Numbered from the stretch's first letter, positions 16,801-26,467 are shown. The stretch: 64,000 nt of DNA from Carboxylicivirga taeanensis (GCF_051851475.1 NZ_JBPUSJ010000002.1:405551-469550); one strand, 5' to 3'. The notes: a model not told the origin generated them from the sequence alone. Numbers and translations are program-made.

Positions 16801-19434
16801 ATGAAAACTTCAATCCCCCAAAGTGTCATTCCAGAATCTATCGACTCGCCTAATGCTTTAACAACCTACTACACCACCAATGTGCTTTATCCAAAAATAG
16901 GCCCGCTGGCGGTTAACCGGTATGTAAAACTAATAGCGCGCTTACTAAAGGATTATGCTGCTTCTGTTCATTTAATTGAACTGGTTAAAGCCTATAAGGA
17001 GCAGTTTGGTAAGAATGTGAGAGTGCTTGAACAGCCGGCTGCCTGGTTGAGAGAAGAGCTTGTTTTTCAACCTTTACTAGGTAGTTCGGATAACTATTTA
17101 AACGCATTTGTGGTTGATTTGTCCGCTTTTAGAAGCCCGCATACAGGTAGTAAGGCAGATTTTCGAACCGGTGATAAACCGGCAGCAGGTTCAGCAGGAA
17201 GTCCTAATGAATCCATTGGGACTGGCCGGAGCATTCCTGTGGTGAGAGCTCATCCTGTTATCATCACTTCAACCCGGCTGGGCAATGAATCAATTAGGGC
17301 CATTAGCGATATTAAAGAGGGTGAATTGGAGTTGATGAATAGCCGTATCGTTGCCCGCCCAATCACCCGTGAAGAACTGACCGAAGCAAATGCTGCATTC
17401 AGTTCACTTCATACAGGTGAAGGCTTGCGCCTTAAGGCCGGAGAAGCGCAGGCAATTGTTAAAAGTCAGGAACGCGCCTATAAATTGGGCAATATTTTGC
17501 ACGGTCTTTCACAAGTCAATGCTGTTATGCCCGATCTGATCGAGAATGAAATAATTCGCACCAAAGGCGAGCTTGTGGAAGCATCACTGTTTAGGGAAGC
17601 CGACTATCTGCTCAAGACTGCTCAGAAGTTGGCACATCAGTTTCAGGTTACACTAAACCGGTTAAAAGAAATTAGCAGGTTGATCGATCAGGCTTTTGCC
17701 TACCTGCTTGGATTGGGAGCTGCCGAAAAGGGCCTTTTCAAACTTTACAAGACCAATGCAGCCTTTAAGAAGCAGGTACAGTTGTATATTATTGGAAAGC
17801 TCGATAAGGCAAAAATTATTGATAATGCCCTGCTGCCTTTACCGGGTGAAAGTGCCCTTGCACAATCCCGCGAGTGGGCGTTTCAGCGGCAGGAAAAGCT
17901 GCAACTATTCATTCAGAAGCCTGTTTTTAGAGGCCCGTTTAGTGCGGTGTCGGTGTCTCCCAACAGTGAGCTAACCATTTCGGAAACACACTTTTCCAGT
18001 CAGTTTATTAGTAGCGGCCAGGCGCAGGGTACAGCCGTTAATCAGCTGACAGAGCGAGGTGTTTTTTCTTCTGATCGCTTCCGATCGGAGCTATCTAACA
18101 TGACAGAAAGTGGCGAGATGGATGAAAACTCTTTCAGTTCGGAGGCCACCTTACTAAATACCCTTCGTGAGCGGCGAAGAGAAACAATAGATCTGACACT
18201 AACCAATATTTCGAGGGAAAATGAAGAGCGCACGCTCAGTGCGTATGAAGTGGGGCGTAATGCTTCAAAAAATTATACAACCAAGGGGAAGGATCCTGAT
18301 TTTGCAACCACTGAGCTTAGCTTTCAGGTGGTCACACCGGTAGATGTTAAAGTGAGTTTGGAAGCGGTTAACCTTGTGTGGGCACCGCATATTCCATCGC
18401 CTTTTATTAGTCTGCACAGAATCATCAGGCGCCGAAAACAAAGAGCACAGCTCGATTATATCCAACAGAACTACGTGATTGATCCGGTGAGACCCATTGA
18501 AGAGTACGAAGAGGCGATTATTGAAAAGGAGCTGGGTATTCGAGGACGCCACCGTTATCAAACCGGTACCTTCGATTTTCCGGTAGGAGCGAGCTACCAA
18601 ACTGGTGGCTGGGAGCTCGATTTGGCTGCCTCCACCGTTGATTTTCGCAATGGAACCAGTGATGATTATAACTGGAATGAGGCCTGGAACTGGGATGATT
18701 TGGAGAACTGGGATACGCACTTTCAAACATTGGAACAGGACGGTAACCGCATCACAGGTGTGGCGGTGCTGGAAACCACCGATCCCGAATATTTTAACCG
18801 GGGCTTTTTTACTTTTCGTTTTGTGATGAAACGCTTGACTGAAGCCAGCAAAGCTGCATTGCGGGTGTATGCTTCCGATCAGGCTGTTGCCGAGGCGGAG
18901 CGTCGGGCTGTCAGGTCTAGAGCACGACAGTATGCCAAACTCAAAGAAGACGAACTGATACAGCAATTTGAAGACAGGCTCAAACTCGAAGAGGAGGTGT
19001 TTGATGTTCTGATTCAACGCGTATTTCAGGGCCAGGACCCCAATCATTTTAGCTACTATAAGGAAGTCATCCGATCGTGTATCAACTGGTCGGAAGCCGC
19101 CATTCATTTTGAGTCGAATGACAGCCCTGGATTGCCGTTTCCCGAATACAGCCGTTCGCATTTCATGAATGCCACCGGTGTGCGGTTTATCCTGCCAATA
19201 TTGCGTAATGCGGAAGATAATTTTGTCGATTCCATCCGGCAAAACGGGAGTGATTATTACAGTGAATCTGTGGAAAAGGTGCGGCAATTGACAGAGCAAT
19301 ACCGGCAGACGCTGGCTGATTTAAAAGCTGCTGACTCTGAAAAGCTTATTTTGGATCAGTACACTAAAGATGTTGTCATAGGAAATCACCTGGAGGCAGT
19401 TATTTCCAACCACCCTTTCACCAATCAGGAATAA
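16801..19434 (+). CDS. Large protein of unknown family, partner of a PhoD-like phosphatase
   Basis: 877 residues with no signal peptide or membrane segment, so probably cytoplasmic. I do not recognise a family. What can be seen: a helical N-terminal part (about 1-100), a Gly/Ser/Pro-rich stretch (about 118-145), helices at about 230-340, a Ser/Glu-rich low-complexity stretch (about 385-470), a short Arg/Lys-rich segment near 540-548 (IIRRRKQRAQ), and a Trp/Asp-rich segment near 618-640 (YNWNEAWNWDDLENWD). A Glu/Arg/Lys-rich probable coiled coil (about 675-735) and a helical end follow. The next gene starts 22 bases later on the same strand, so the two are probably co-transcribed. The length and lack of export signal are unusual next to a PhoD-type enzyme. 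Function unknown. Confidence 0.75.
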   Translation: MKTSIPQSVIPESIDSPNALTTYYTTNVLYPKIGPLAVNRYVKLIARLLKDYAASVHLIELVKAYKEQFGKNVRVLEQPAAWLREELVFQPLLGSSDNYLNAFVVDLSAFRSPHTGSKADFRTGDKPAAGSAGSPNESIGTGRSIPVVRAHPVIITSTRLGNESIRAISDIKEGELELMNSRIVARPITREELTEANAAFSSLHTGEGLRLKAGEAQAIVKSQERAYKLGNILHGLSQVNAVMPDLIENEIIRTKGELVEASLFREADYLLKTAQKLAHQFQVTLNRLKEISRLIDQAFAYLLGLGAAEKGLFKLYKTNAAFKKQVQLYIIGKLDKAKIIDNALLPLPGESALAQSREWAFQRQEKLQLFIQKPVFRGPFSAVSVSPNSELTISETHFSSQFISSGQAQGTAVNQLTERGVFSSDRFRSELSNMTESGEMDENSFSSEATLLNTLRERRRETIDLTLTNISRENEERTLSAYEVGRNASKNYTTKGKDPDFATTELSFQVVTPVDVKVSLEAVNLVWAPHIPSPFISLHRIIRRRKQRAQLDYIQQNYVIDPVRPIEEYEEAIIEKELGIRGRHRYQTGTFDFPVGASYQTGGWELDLAASTVDFRNGTSDDYNWNEAWNWDDLENWDTHFQTLEQDGNRITGVAVLETTDPEYFNRGFFTFRFVMKRLTEASKAALRVYASDQAVAEAERRAVRSRARQYAKLKEDELIQQFEDRLKLEEEVFDVLIQRVFQGQDPNHFSYYKEVIRSCINWSEAAIHFESNDSPGLPFPEYSRSHFMNATGVRFILPILRNAEDNFVDSIRQNGSDYYSESVEKVRQLTEQYRQTLADLKAADSEKLILDQYTKDVVIGNHLEAVISNHPFTNQE

Positions 19435-19455
19435 TCATTACGGAATAATTTCGCT

Positions 19456-21093
19456 ATGCTTAACAATGTTAATTATCCGGTTGAAGCGCAGGTGATTATT
19501 ATTATGGGGCAGCCTGCGCTGTACGAGCGTTCTTGGATGATAAGTCCATTATTGAGAGGGGATTATTCGTTGATTATTTATCCTCGCGGTATGCTCGATC
19601 TTTCTTTTTCGGTTTTTCGGTTTGATGTGTTTTGTGCAGCTGGTGACCAGGCACCTGAGCAGTTGCGTTTTGAGGTTCCTGTCTATTTGCGCAGTGTTAA
19701 AGAGTGGGAGTGGAAATTCATTAAATGGGACAGGAGCATGGATTTGCATCTTGAGGATAAGGCACCTTCTGTTTCTGAACTGCTGTTTGAGCATCAGCTG
19801 TCTGCCGAAGGCAGCTTTGCACTCAAACCTTCAGGCATCAGTCTTCCCCACACTCTTGTTGTATGGTCGTGTAATCAGCCTTTTGAAACCAATGCCAATG
19901 GTGAAGCAATTCTTCATGCGCATGCCGAAGCCATTTTTGACTGGTATGCCAGGCAGGTCTCCAATTTTAAGCCCGATGTCATCTGGGGATTAGGTGATAC
20001 CGGCTATAGTGATGGCACCGAAGCAACCGACTTCATCAATCAGTACTATAACAACCCACAGGTATTGAATAGTTCAGTGGGCAAGGAGAGCCTGCTAAAA
20101 GCCTATCGACGAATGTACAAAGGGCATTGGAGTTTTCGGCCACTGCAAGAAGTGATGAGAAATTTTCCGCATATTACCGTATGGGATGATCATGAAATTA
20201 GGGATGGTTGGGGCAGTGAAAGTAATGACTTTGAAAAAAGCAATACGGTTATTTTTCAACAGGCTCGTAAGGTGGCCGGGGAATTTATTCTTAATAACGG
20301 ACCACGGGTGGTGCCTGATTCAGACAGTGGTGATGCTCCGAATGATGCGCATCAGGCCTATGTGGAGGGCAATATTGCCTCGTTTGTGTTTGACGGGCGT
20401 TCGAGCCGAAAATACAGTGACCCCAATGGACAAGTGGTATCAGCCTCTCAACTGGAAGATTTTAGGGTGTTCTGTCAGCTGGTGGCTCAAACGATGGAGG
20501 TAAAATTTTTACTGATGGGTTCGGCAGTGCCTTTTATTAACCTGAAGGATTTCATTGAACGTTTGGGCGCCAATACACCGGACTTTGTTAATGAATTGGT
20601 CGCTGAAATTCGGGATGATGTGCGAGATAGCTGGCACTCACCGGGTAATATCAACCAGTTAAAAAAAATGATAAGCATTATCCGTCAGCTTCATCGAAAC
20701 CGTCCGGATATCAACATTGTCAATATATCAGGTGATATTCATGTCGCCAATTTGTTTTCGTTTCAGCCTTTAGGGTTTACAAGGGCACTCTATCAGGTGA
20801 CCACTTCTGCGTTAACAAACAGGGAGCATCCAAGTGAGTTGCTTAACGATTTGCTTCAGGTTGGTACAGAGGCCTGGTCCGAAGCACTAGGTCTGATCAC
20901 CCGAATCTGGCCAACAGTATCGGAGCCAAATATTCTTAAGATTGAACCGGTTGGGCAGGATTTGCAGTTAAGTCTCAAAGTTTTTGACACGGCGTATACA
21001 GAAAAGGCCAGCCGCCCTTTAGACAGCAGCATGGATTTGGTTTACAGGGTAGGGCACCATCGATTGGTGGGCGAGCATTTGTTACCCGTTTAA
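19456..21093 (+). CDS. PhoD-like metallophosphatase without export signal
   Basis: 545 residues. The C-terminal two thirds carry the PhoD-family metal-binding pattern. Cys139 lies in SCNQPF, Asp181 in GLGDTGYSD, and the WDDHE motif is at 243-247 (WDDHEIRDGWG). A late histidine, His429, lies in SGDIHVANLFS. PhoD enzymes are Ca/Fe-dependent phosphodiesterases/phosphomonoesterases usually exported by the Tat system, but here the N-terminus (MLNNVNYPVEAQVIIIM) shows no twin-arginine or other signal, and the first 130 residues are a domain I do not recognise. It sits 22 bases behind the unknown 877-residue gene; the pair probably forms one functional unit. Substrate unknown. Confidence 0.82.
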   Translation: MLNNVNYPVEAQVIIIMGQPALYERSWMISPLLRGDYSLIIYPRGMLDLSFSVFRFDVFCAAGDQAPEQLRFEVPVYLRSVKEWEWKFIKWDRSMDLHLEDKAPSVSELLFEHQLSAEGSFALKPSGISLPHTLVVWSCNQPFETNANGEAILHAHAEAIFDWYARQVSNFKPDVIWGLGDTGYSDGTEATDFINQYYNNPQVLNSSVGKESLLKAYRRMYKGHWSFRPLQEVMRNFPHITVWDDHEIRDGWGSESNDFEKSNTVIFQQARKVAGEFILNNGPRVVPDSDSGDAPNDAHQAYVEGNIASFVFDGRSSRKYSDPNGQVVSASQLEDFRVFCQLVAQTMEVKFLLMGSAVPFINLKDFIERLGANTPDFVNELVAEIRDDVRDSWHSPGNINQLKKMISIIRQLHRNRPDINIVNISGDIHVANLFSFQPLGFTRALYQVTTSALTNREHPSELLNDLLQVGTEAWSEALGLITRIWPTVSEPNILKIEPVGQDLQLSLKVFDTAYTEKASRPLDSSMDLVYRVGHHRLVGEHLLPV

Positions 21094-21330
21094 TAACCAG
21101 ATGGCGATGGGTAATTAATTGATTTTATTGCATGTTCAGTCTATTTTGGTTGATAAAGTATTGTTTGAGGTTGGCCGAATTGTTGCCGGGGCACTTTCAG
21201 ATGCAGCAAAGCCTTTTTAACAGGTAAGCAGAGCGAAGTTGGTAAAGCTTGATTTTTAACTTTTTAATGGGTGGTGTATTAAAAAAATAGCTATATTTTC
21301 ACTTTCACTAAGCCAAACTAACTGTTTATA

Positions 21331-22116
21331 ATGAAACGAATAAGCCTGCTCACTTTACTTGTTTTTATTTCTGCTCATTTGCTTTTTGCTCAGCAGAAAA
21401 AGGAAGCTAAAAAAGATACGTATACACCTTATGAACTGCTTTCTAGTTATTACAACACCAATTTTAGTCCGTTTAAGAAGAAAAATATTTATGTAGGATT
21501 GTCTTTTTCACTGGCCGACAAAAAGTTGCAAAATACTAATTATTTGTTTCAGGAGGTGATAGACGGGCAGCGCTTGAATTATGATCTTGTAGCTAAAGTT
21601 GGTTATTATACTGGTAATTATGGGATGGCAGGCCTAAATGTCAACTATTATCAAAACCGGTTTGAAGGCACTATATTCAGAGACCCGGATACTCTACAGT
21701 CTAATTCCATTACCAGAGGGTTTGCCATTGTTCCGCACTTTAGATCTTCGGTGCCGCTTACCCCAAATGAGCGCTTGAGCTTTTTTACTGATGTAGGCCT
21801 TTCGTTTGGGATGGCACATAATTTAAAGCGCGAAACCAAGAACCATGATGATGTAGATAAGCAATTTAGTAAGGACTATTATCTTGGGATAGGAATCAGT
21901 CCCGGCATTACCTTTTTTGCAATGGAGAATTTTGCTTTTGAGATGCAGTTAAACGTTTTGGGTTACCAGTTGCACATTTCGGAAACCCGAAAGAACGAGG
22001 GGCCGTTATCGCGCGAAGTAAGGCAAAATGTGAATTTCAATATCGATATCCTGTCGCTCGAATTAGGGTTAGCCTATTATTTTGGCTCAAAAAAAATGAG
22101 AAGAGGTGTTGGTTAA
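21331..22116 (+). CDS. Outer-membrane beta-barrel protein
   Basis: 261 residues. A signal peptide (MKRISLLTLLVFISAHLLFA) precedes a short Lys-rich stretch and then eight or so amphipathic strands with the general pattern of an OmpA/OmpW-sized barrel (for example SLELGLAYYFGSKK at the end). No specific family is recognised. The PCMD lipoprotein gene starts 34 bases later on the same strand, so the two are probably co-expressed envelope proteins. Confidence 0.75.
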   Translation: MKRISLLTLLVFISAHLLFAQQKKEAKKDTYTPYELLSSYYNTNFSPFKKKNIYVGLSFSLADKKLQNTNYLFQEVIDGQRLNYDLVAKVGYYTGNYGMAGLNVNYYQNRFEGTIFRDPDTLQSNSITRGFAIVPHFRSSVPLTPNERLSFFTDVGLSFGMAHNLKRETKNHDDVDKQFSKDYYLGIGISPGITFFAMENFAFEMQLNVLGYQLHISETRKNEGPLSREVRQNVNFNIDILSLELGLAYYFGSKKMRRGVG

Positions 22117-22150
22117 AATGAAGTAATAACGAATCGATAATGCATCAACT

Positions 22151-23239
22151 ATGTACAAAAAGCTACTTATATCCTCAGGACCCTTTTTATTAGCTATGTT
22201 GTTAATTCAATCATGCATAAAGGAAGATTTTTTTGGCTTATCTCCCTATGGCAATATAAAAGACATCGTGCTAAGTAATCAGGCAGGTAATGCCAAAATT
22301 GTTAACGATAGTAACCAGGTTATTGTTGAAATACCGGGAGGCGTTGATTTATCACACATACAAATTCAGTCCATTAAGCTCTCGTCTTTTGCTAAATCAG
22401 ATAAAAACGTCGGCGATGTTTTAGATCTCAATACTTCGCAAACTATTACCGTAACAGCTGAGGATGGCAGTCAACACATTTGGGCAGTCATTTCCTTTGT
22501 GGCGTCAGCGAATCCGCAGCTGGCGAATGGAGATTTTAGTTTGTGGTACAAAACAGCATCAGACTATTATGAACCGGGCGAGAGTGCGTCCAATACCATT
22601 TGGGGTACCGGTAACCCAGGCACTCAAATATTAGGTAAACTGGCCACAACGCCCATTGATTTAGGCGACAGTAATCTGGCTGCAATGATGGAAACGCTCG
22701 ATAATGGGAAATTAGCCGGCACTTTTGGAGCTCCTATTTCGGCAGGATCAATATTTACGGGTGTATTTAATCCGGATAAAATTAACCCGTCGGATCCACA
22801 GGCAGCCATTGAGTTTGGGACGCCATTTGCCGGAAGGCCATTAAAATTGCGCTTCAAATACAATTACTTGCCTGGGGCAGAAAATAAGGATAAACAAGGA
22901 AATATTTTAAGCTATGGCGATGCTTGTGATGTATATGCTTTGCTCGAAGTGCGATTGGGGGGCAAAACAGAAAGGTTGGCTACGGCGTGGTTCCGAAGTG
23001 AGCAGGCACAAAGTGAACTGGTAACGCAGGAGGTGGCCTTTACATACGGAGAGCTGGATAAGGCATTTCCCGACTACATGTTTCCCACCGATCATGACTT
23101 TGTCAGTGCTGATTCAGCCAGTTTTATACTGCCAACACACATCGTATTTGTTGCATCTTCCAGTTTCGACGGGGCTAATTTTGCCGGAGCAATTGGCAGT
23201 AGCTTAATTATTGATGATGTTGAGTTGTTGTACGAATAG
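22151..23239 (+). CDS. PCMD-domain lipoprotein
   Basis: 362 residues. A lipoprotein signal ends at LLIQSCIKED (acylated Cys at about 22). A short beta-sandwich domain (about 30-120) is followed by the 'putative carbohydrate metabolism domain' PCMD (about 125-362), recognised from NGDFSLWY..., the TIWGTGNPG region and the FAGRPLKLRFKYNYLPG segment. PCMD proteins are exported in Bacteroidota and thought to bind carbohydrate, but no activity is established. It follows the barrel gene closely. Confidence 0.82.
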   Translation: MYKKLLISSGPFLLAMLLIQSCIKEDFFGLSPYGNIKDIVLSNQAGNAKIVNDSNQVIVEIPGGVDLSHIQIQSIKLSSFAKSDKNVGDVLDLNTSQTITVTAEDGSQHIWAVISFVASANPQLANGDFSLWYKTASDYYEPGESASNTIWGTGNPGTQILGKLATTPIDLGDSNLAAMMETLDNGKLAGTFGAPISAGSIFTGVFNPDKINPSDPQAAIEFGTPFAGRPLKLRFKYNYLPGAENKDKQGNILSYGDACDVYALLEVRLGGKTERLATAWFRSEQAQSELVTQEVAFTYGELDKAFPDYMFPTDHDFVSADSASFILPTHIVFVASSSFDGANFAGAIGSSLIIDDVELLYE

Positions 23240-23358
23240 GAAATGGCGTGCTGCTGTCTTATGGGCAAAATGTATAATCCGTTATTATAAATACAGGCTA
23301 CACGTTGGTGGTGTCTGTTAAATGGCATACAAGGCTAATCCCTTACTGCTGGAGTGTG

Positions 23359-23508
23359 TCAGCTGCTTTCTTTTTCATATTTAGCCCAGCGGTTATATTT
23401 CGACAGCAACTGTTTCAGGTTATACTCAAACAGATAGTGTTTATTGCTGTTTTTGCCTTCGCAGAAGCTAAAATTCACTAAAAACCGCCATAGCCTAGCA
23501 AGCTTCAT
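23359..23508 (-). CDS. Small basic protein, 49 residues, unknown
   Basis: An ATG at 23508 opens a frame of 49 codons ending with TGA at 23359. The product begins MKLARLWRFLVNFSFCEGKN and ends LLSKYNRWAKYEKESS. It is rich in Lys, Arg, Tyr and Trp and its composition looks like a real, basic polypeptide rather than noise. It lies 57 bases downstream of the cold-shock-domain gene on the same strand and could be co-transcribed with it. Its start codon is embedded in a 10-bp inverted repeat. No family is recognised; it could also be a chance frame over a terminator. Confidence 0.4.
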   Translation of the reverse strand: MKLARLWRFLVNFSFCEGKNSNKHYLFEYNLKQLLSKYNRWAKYEKESS

Positions 23509-23516
23509 GGCGGTTT
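23482..23516. terminator. Inverted repeat (terminator or translational control hairpin)
   Basis: AAACCGCCAT (23482-23491) and ATGGCGGTTT (23507-23516) pair over 10 bp with a 15-base loop, flanked by A/T runs. It can end transcription of the minus-strand cold-shock gene, or hide the ATG of the 49-codon frame that starts in it. Confidence 0.55.
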
Positions 23517-23565
23517 GATTTTTAATTTGCGTATCAAAAGTTACTTAATGTAAGCACTTTCAGCG

Positions 23566-24012
23566 TTAGATTTTCTTTATGCGGACGGCATTCAAGCCCT
23601 TTAAACCTTGTTCTATTTCAAAAGAAACCTGATTGTTTTCGCTTACTTCATCTATCAAGCCATTTACGTGAAAGAAATATTTTTCTTTCGTTTCAAGGTC
23701 GATAATAAAACCAAAGCCTTTTGAAGTATCAAAATAATCTACTCTTCCTTTCCGGATCGGATCAAACTCTTCTTCTTCTCTTTTAGGAATACTAATTTCA
23801 ATACTTTCTGCGCTAACCTTCTCCTTTTTTGTTGGATCGGGAGGTGTTTCTGTGATATTGCCATACTCATCTACATAGGCAATCATATCATCAAGCTTAG
23901 AGCTTTTGGAGTTCGCTTTACGCTCTTCTTGCTTTTTTTGCTTATCCTGTCGTTTTTTCAAACGTTTTTTCTCTTTTTCTTTTTTGCTAAATGTCTGTTG
24001 CGATTTCGCCAT
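23566..24012 (-). CDS. Cold-shock-domain protein with basic coiled-coil N-terminus
   Basis: 148 residues. The N-terminal 35 residues are almost entirely Lys/Glu/Gln/Arg (helical, highly charged). A linker follows, and the C-terminal 65 residues form a cold-shock domain with the RNP-1-like KGFGFI (GRVDYFDTSKGFGFI) and the second strand KYFFHVNGL. Such proteins bind single-stranded RNA or DNA, acting as RNA chaperones in the cytoplasm. This longer form with a basic tail is common in Bacteroidota. A -7 element lies just upstream. Confidence 0.88.
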   Translation of the reverse strand: MAKSQQTFSKKEKEKKRLKKRQDKQKKQEERKANSKSSKLDDMIAYVDEYGNITETPPDPTKKEKVSAESIEISIPKREEEEFDPIRKGRVDYFDTSKGFGFIIDLETKEKYFFHVNGLIDEVSENNQVSFEIEQGLKGLNAVRIKKI

Positions 24013-24039
24013 TCTTAGTTTTTATTATTCTACTATCGC

Positions 24040-24047
24040 CAAAAGTA
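24040..24047 (-). promoter_or_regulatory. -7 element of the cold-shock-domain gene
   Basis: Minus-strand TACTTTTG, 27 bases upstream of the ATG at 24012. No clear -33 TTG. Confidence 0.5.
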
Positions 24048-24489
24048 ATGATTCCATCTTTGATTTGCACATTTCTTTAAAAAGTAAATCATGCATTTTT
24101 ATCAGTGGCGGGGTTTATTGGTCAAGTTTTATACAACATATTAACGCTCTAAACCTTATACAATCTATATTATAACACATTTTGATTAACGAATACCATG
24201 CCGATTAAATTTGAGACGGTTTGCCAGAAAGGTTTGTCCGGTTTTTCTTTTTTTTAATGAAAAGAAGACAAAGAGTCGTATGGTTTTCATCAGGAATGCC
24301 TGAGCACGTAAAATATTTGGCAGGGTAAATAAGCCGCATTTGCTAAGATTAGTTACTTGAGATAAGCATAAAATGTAGTTGCTTGTTTCACAATGCAATA
24401 AAATTATTGAAGAAAATGATTGCTCGAAACCCTTGTTTTATTGCATAAATTGTATTGTTTTGTGTCAAAAATTTAGATACTGAAGAACC
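24048..24489. other. AT-rich spacer between divergent genes
   Basis: No coding frame I would trust, no RNA gene and no repeat is visible. It must hold the promoter of the gene at 24490, but no consensus element stands out. Confidence 0.4.
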
Positions 24490-25005
24490 ATGTTAGGAAA
24501 ATACATCCGATTAGTATTAGCAATACTTACAACTATAATTTCTGTCTTTCTTTTTATTAATGGCTTTATTGGCTGGGGCGTGCTGGCTGTGTTCATTTCC
24601 TTGCTGCTGGCATTATTTCAGTTTAAGAATGAGATGAACCTGTTTGCTTTCTATTTGATTCGTAAAAACAAGTTTGCATCAGCTGAAAGTTTTCTTTCAA
24701 AAGTAAAGCGTCCTGGGAACATGATAAAAAGTCAAGAGGCTTACTATTACTATTTGTTGGGCTTGACACAAGCGCAGACTCATCAACCAAACCTGGCTGA
24801 AAAAAGTTTGAAGAAAGCATTATCAACCGGACTTAGGCTGAAAAGTGATCAGGCAATGGCAAAGCTGAATCTTGCTGGTTTCTATTTATCGAAGAGAAAT
24901 AAAAAATTAGCCAAAATATATGTGTTAGAGGCCAAGAAATTGGACACACAAAAAATGCTGACGGCGCAGATTAGAGAAGTGGAAAACATGATGAAACGAA
25001 TATAG
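24490..25005 (+). CDS. Small membrane protein with TPR-like helices
   Basis: 171 residues. Two N-terminal hydrophobic segments (about 7-25 and 28-45) form a membrane hairpin. The remainder (about 50-171) is alpha-helical with the alternation of small and large residues seen in tetratricopeptide-like repeats (for example YYYYLLGLTQAQTHQPNLAE). The helical part would face the cytoplasm. Partner and role are unknown. It is a single gene closed by a terminator. Confidence 0.7.
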   Translation: MLGKYIRLVLAILTTIISVFLFINGFIGWGVLAVFISLLLALFQFKNEMNLFAFYLIRKNKFASAESFLSKVKRPGNMIKSQEAYYYYLLGLTQAQTHQPNLAEKSLKKALSTGLRLKSDQAMAKLNLAGFYLSKRNKKLAKIYVLEAKKLDTQKMLTAQIREVENMMKRI

Positions 25006-25148
25006 GTATTGGCTGAAATAGCAATGGACTTGAGGGCATGAATTTTATTGTATGCTACGTAAGTTAACCAAGGTCTCAGGCTATTTTCGATTTAGTGCAC
25101 TTTTAGCTGTTTTCTGCTGGCGGTATCCAAGTAACGGTGTAAGAAATA

Positions 25149-25186
25149 AATCTCACAAGGGGATATGCCCAGGTGAGATTTTTTTT
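25149..25186 (+). terminator. Rho-independent terminator
   Basis: AATCTCAC / GTGAGATT (25149-25156 and 25173-25180) followed by a T-run to 25186, about 140 bases after the TPR-like gene. Confidence 0.85.
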
Positions 25187-25243
25187 ATGGCAGTATTTTA
25201 CGATGTTTTCTAAATCTATCCCGAACATCTCGCCTCAAATTAT

Positions 25244-26467
25244 TTATAACAATGATATTCCAAAAATTACATTTAAACTATTATAGTTTGAGCTCCAATA
25301 CATGTAATCGGATAGTAGTTCACGGTTTGTGTTATAACGCATTTCTAAGCTATATTTATCTTTGTATTTATAACCTATCCCAAAAGCTAGGTTTCTTCCT
25401 GATTTAATTTCAAGTTCATTTAGCGTTATATTCCCGTTTCTTAATATTTTAATGTCTGAATAATTAGAAAAGTCAACAACATAAGAAATGTTTGCAAATA
25501 ATTTCGATTTATCATTCAAATAAAAATAGTGTCGTACACCTATTGGTACTTCAATTGACTTGTAATCAACTTTAGAAACAATACTTCCTCCTGAAAGATT
25601 GCTTATTTCTTTTACTTGTTCTGATTTATAGTATTGATAAGTTGGTTCAATTACTATCCCCCATTTATTTTTATTAAAGGGCAGAATGAATTCAGCTTCA
25701 ATTCCAAACCTAATTCCAAGTTTATTTGCAAAATCAGTATTTCTAGTCTCGTATATTGAATTTTGAATATCTAAACTGCTATAATTTAACCCTGGCCTGA
25801 TAGCCAAATTAAACAAATCTTGTTTTTGCTTTGGTTTATAATTGACATAATCTGAGTTTGTACATTCATTGTATTTTATAAAAACTCTTTCTATGTCTTT
25901 TTTAGAATATCTGATATTTTTTATATCCTTTAATCCAATATTTTTACATTTCAAATTTAAAAATAGCTGCTGCTTAAAGTATTCATTTTTAGAAACAATG
26001 TCGTTGTCAATATAGCTCTTATAAACCAATTGAGTTATTTCAGAATCTTCAAGCTTATAAAATAGTCGAGTTAAATTACCATCAACATAAATAAATAAGG
26101 ATGCCGGCCCCTCAATAAGTACTTTTAAAAATAATTTTTCTTCTTTAAAATGAGGGTTTCGTTCAGAACTCATTGTATTTATTTGTTCACTAGATCGGTC
26201 TATATTAGTTGTAGCTCTTATATACTTGGAAACGTTATTAATTCCAAATTCCTTTACTGTTTGAATAGTTGCTTTTTGAACAGATTCGTTTGGGGAAAGT
26301 TTGTATTCGAACTCTGTTGGATTATTTCTCCAGTCAACATTTTTAATTAAACATTCAATTTTTTTGTTTGATTCATCAATGAAATAGCCATCTTCAAACA
26401 CAATTTGAGAATATGATTCAATGCATGAAATTGTAAGTAATGCTAATATTAATAATTGTTTTCCCAT
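25244..26467 (-). CDS. Exported beta-barrel protein, AT-rich, probably acquired
   Basis: 407 residues. A signal peptide (MGKQLLILALLTISCIESYSQ) is followed by a soluble domain (about 22-210) that begins with IVFEDGYFIDESNKKIECLI, a pattern frequent in flavobacterial exported proteins. A C-terminal porin-like barrel (about 215-407) ends VIFGISLL. The gene is strikingly richer in A and T than the core genes to its left and lies beside a tyrosine recombinase, consistent with horizontal acquisition. No specific function can be given. Confidence 0.72.
   Translation of the reverse strand: MGKQLLILALLTISCIESYSQIVFEDGYFIDESNKKIECLIKNVDWRNNPTEFEYKLSPNESVQKATIQTVKEFGINNVSKYIRATTNIDRSSEQINTMSSERNPHFKEEKLFLKVLIEGPASLFIYVDGNLTRLFYKLEDSEITQLVYKSYIDNDIVSKNEYFKQQLFLNLKCKNIGLKDIKNIRYSKKDIERVFIKYNECTNSDYVNYKPKQKQDLFNLAIRPGLNYSSLDIQNSIYETRNTDFANKLGIRFGIEAEFILPFNKNKWGIVIEPTYQYYKSEQVKEISNLSGGSIVSKVDYKSIEVPIGVRHYFYLNDKSKLFANISYVVDFSNYSDIKILRNGNITLNELEIKSGRNLAFGIGYKYKDKYSLEMRYNTNRELLSDYMYWSSNYNSLNVIFGISLL

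Noticed and set aside
18265..19299. 344-codon open frame on the minus strand
   Set aside because: Shadow of the 877-residue plus-strand gene; Leu/Ile/His-rich composition without domain signs, and no promoter or neighbour supporting it.
24186..24398. 70-codon minus-strand frame between divergent genes
   Set aside because: No domain, no convincing start, low-complexity Lys/Phe/Leu composition in an AT-rich spacer.
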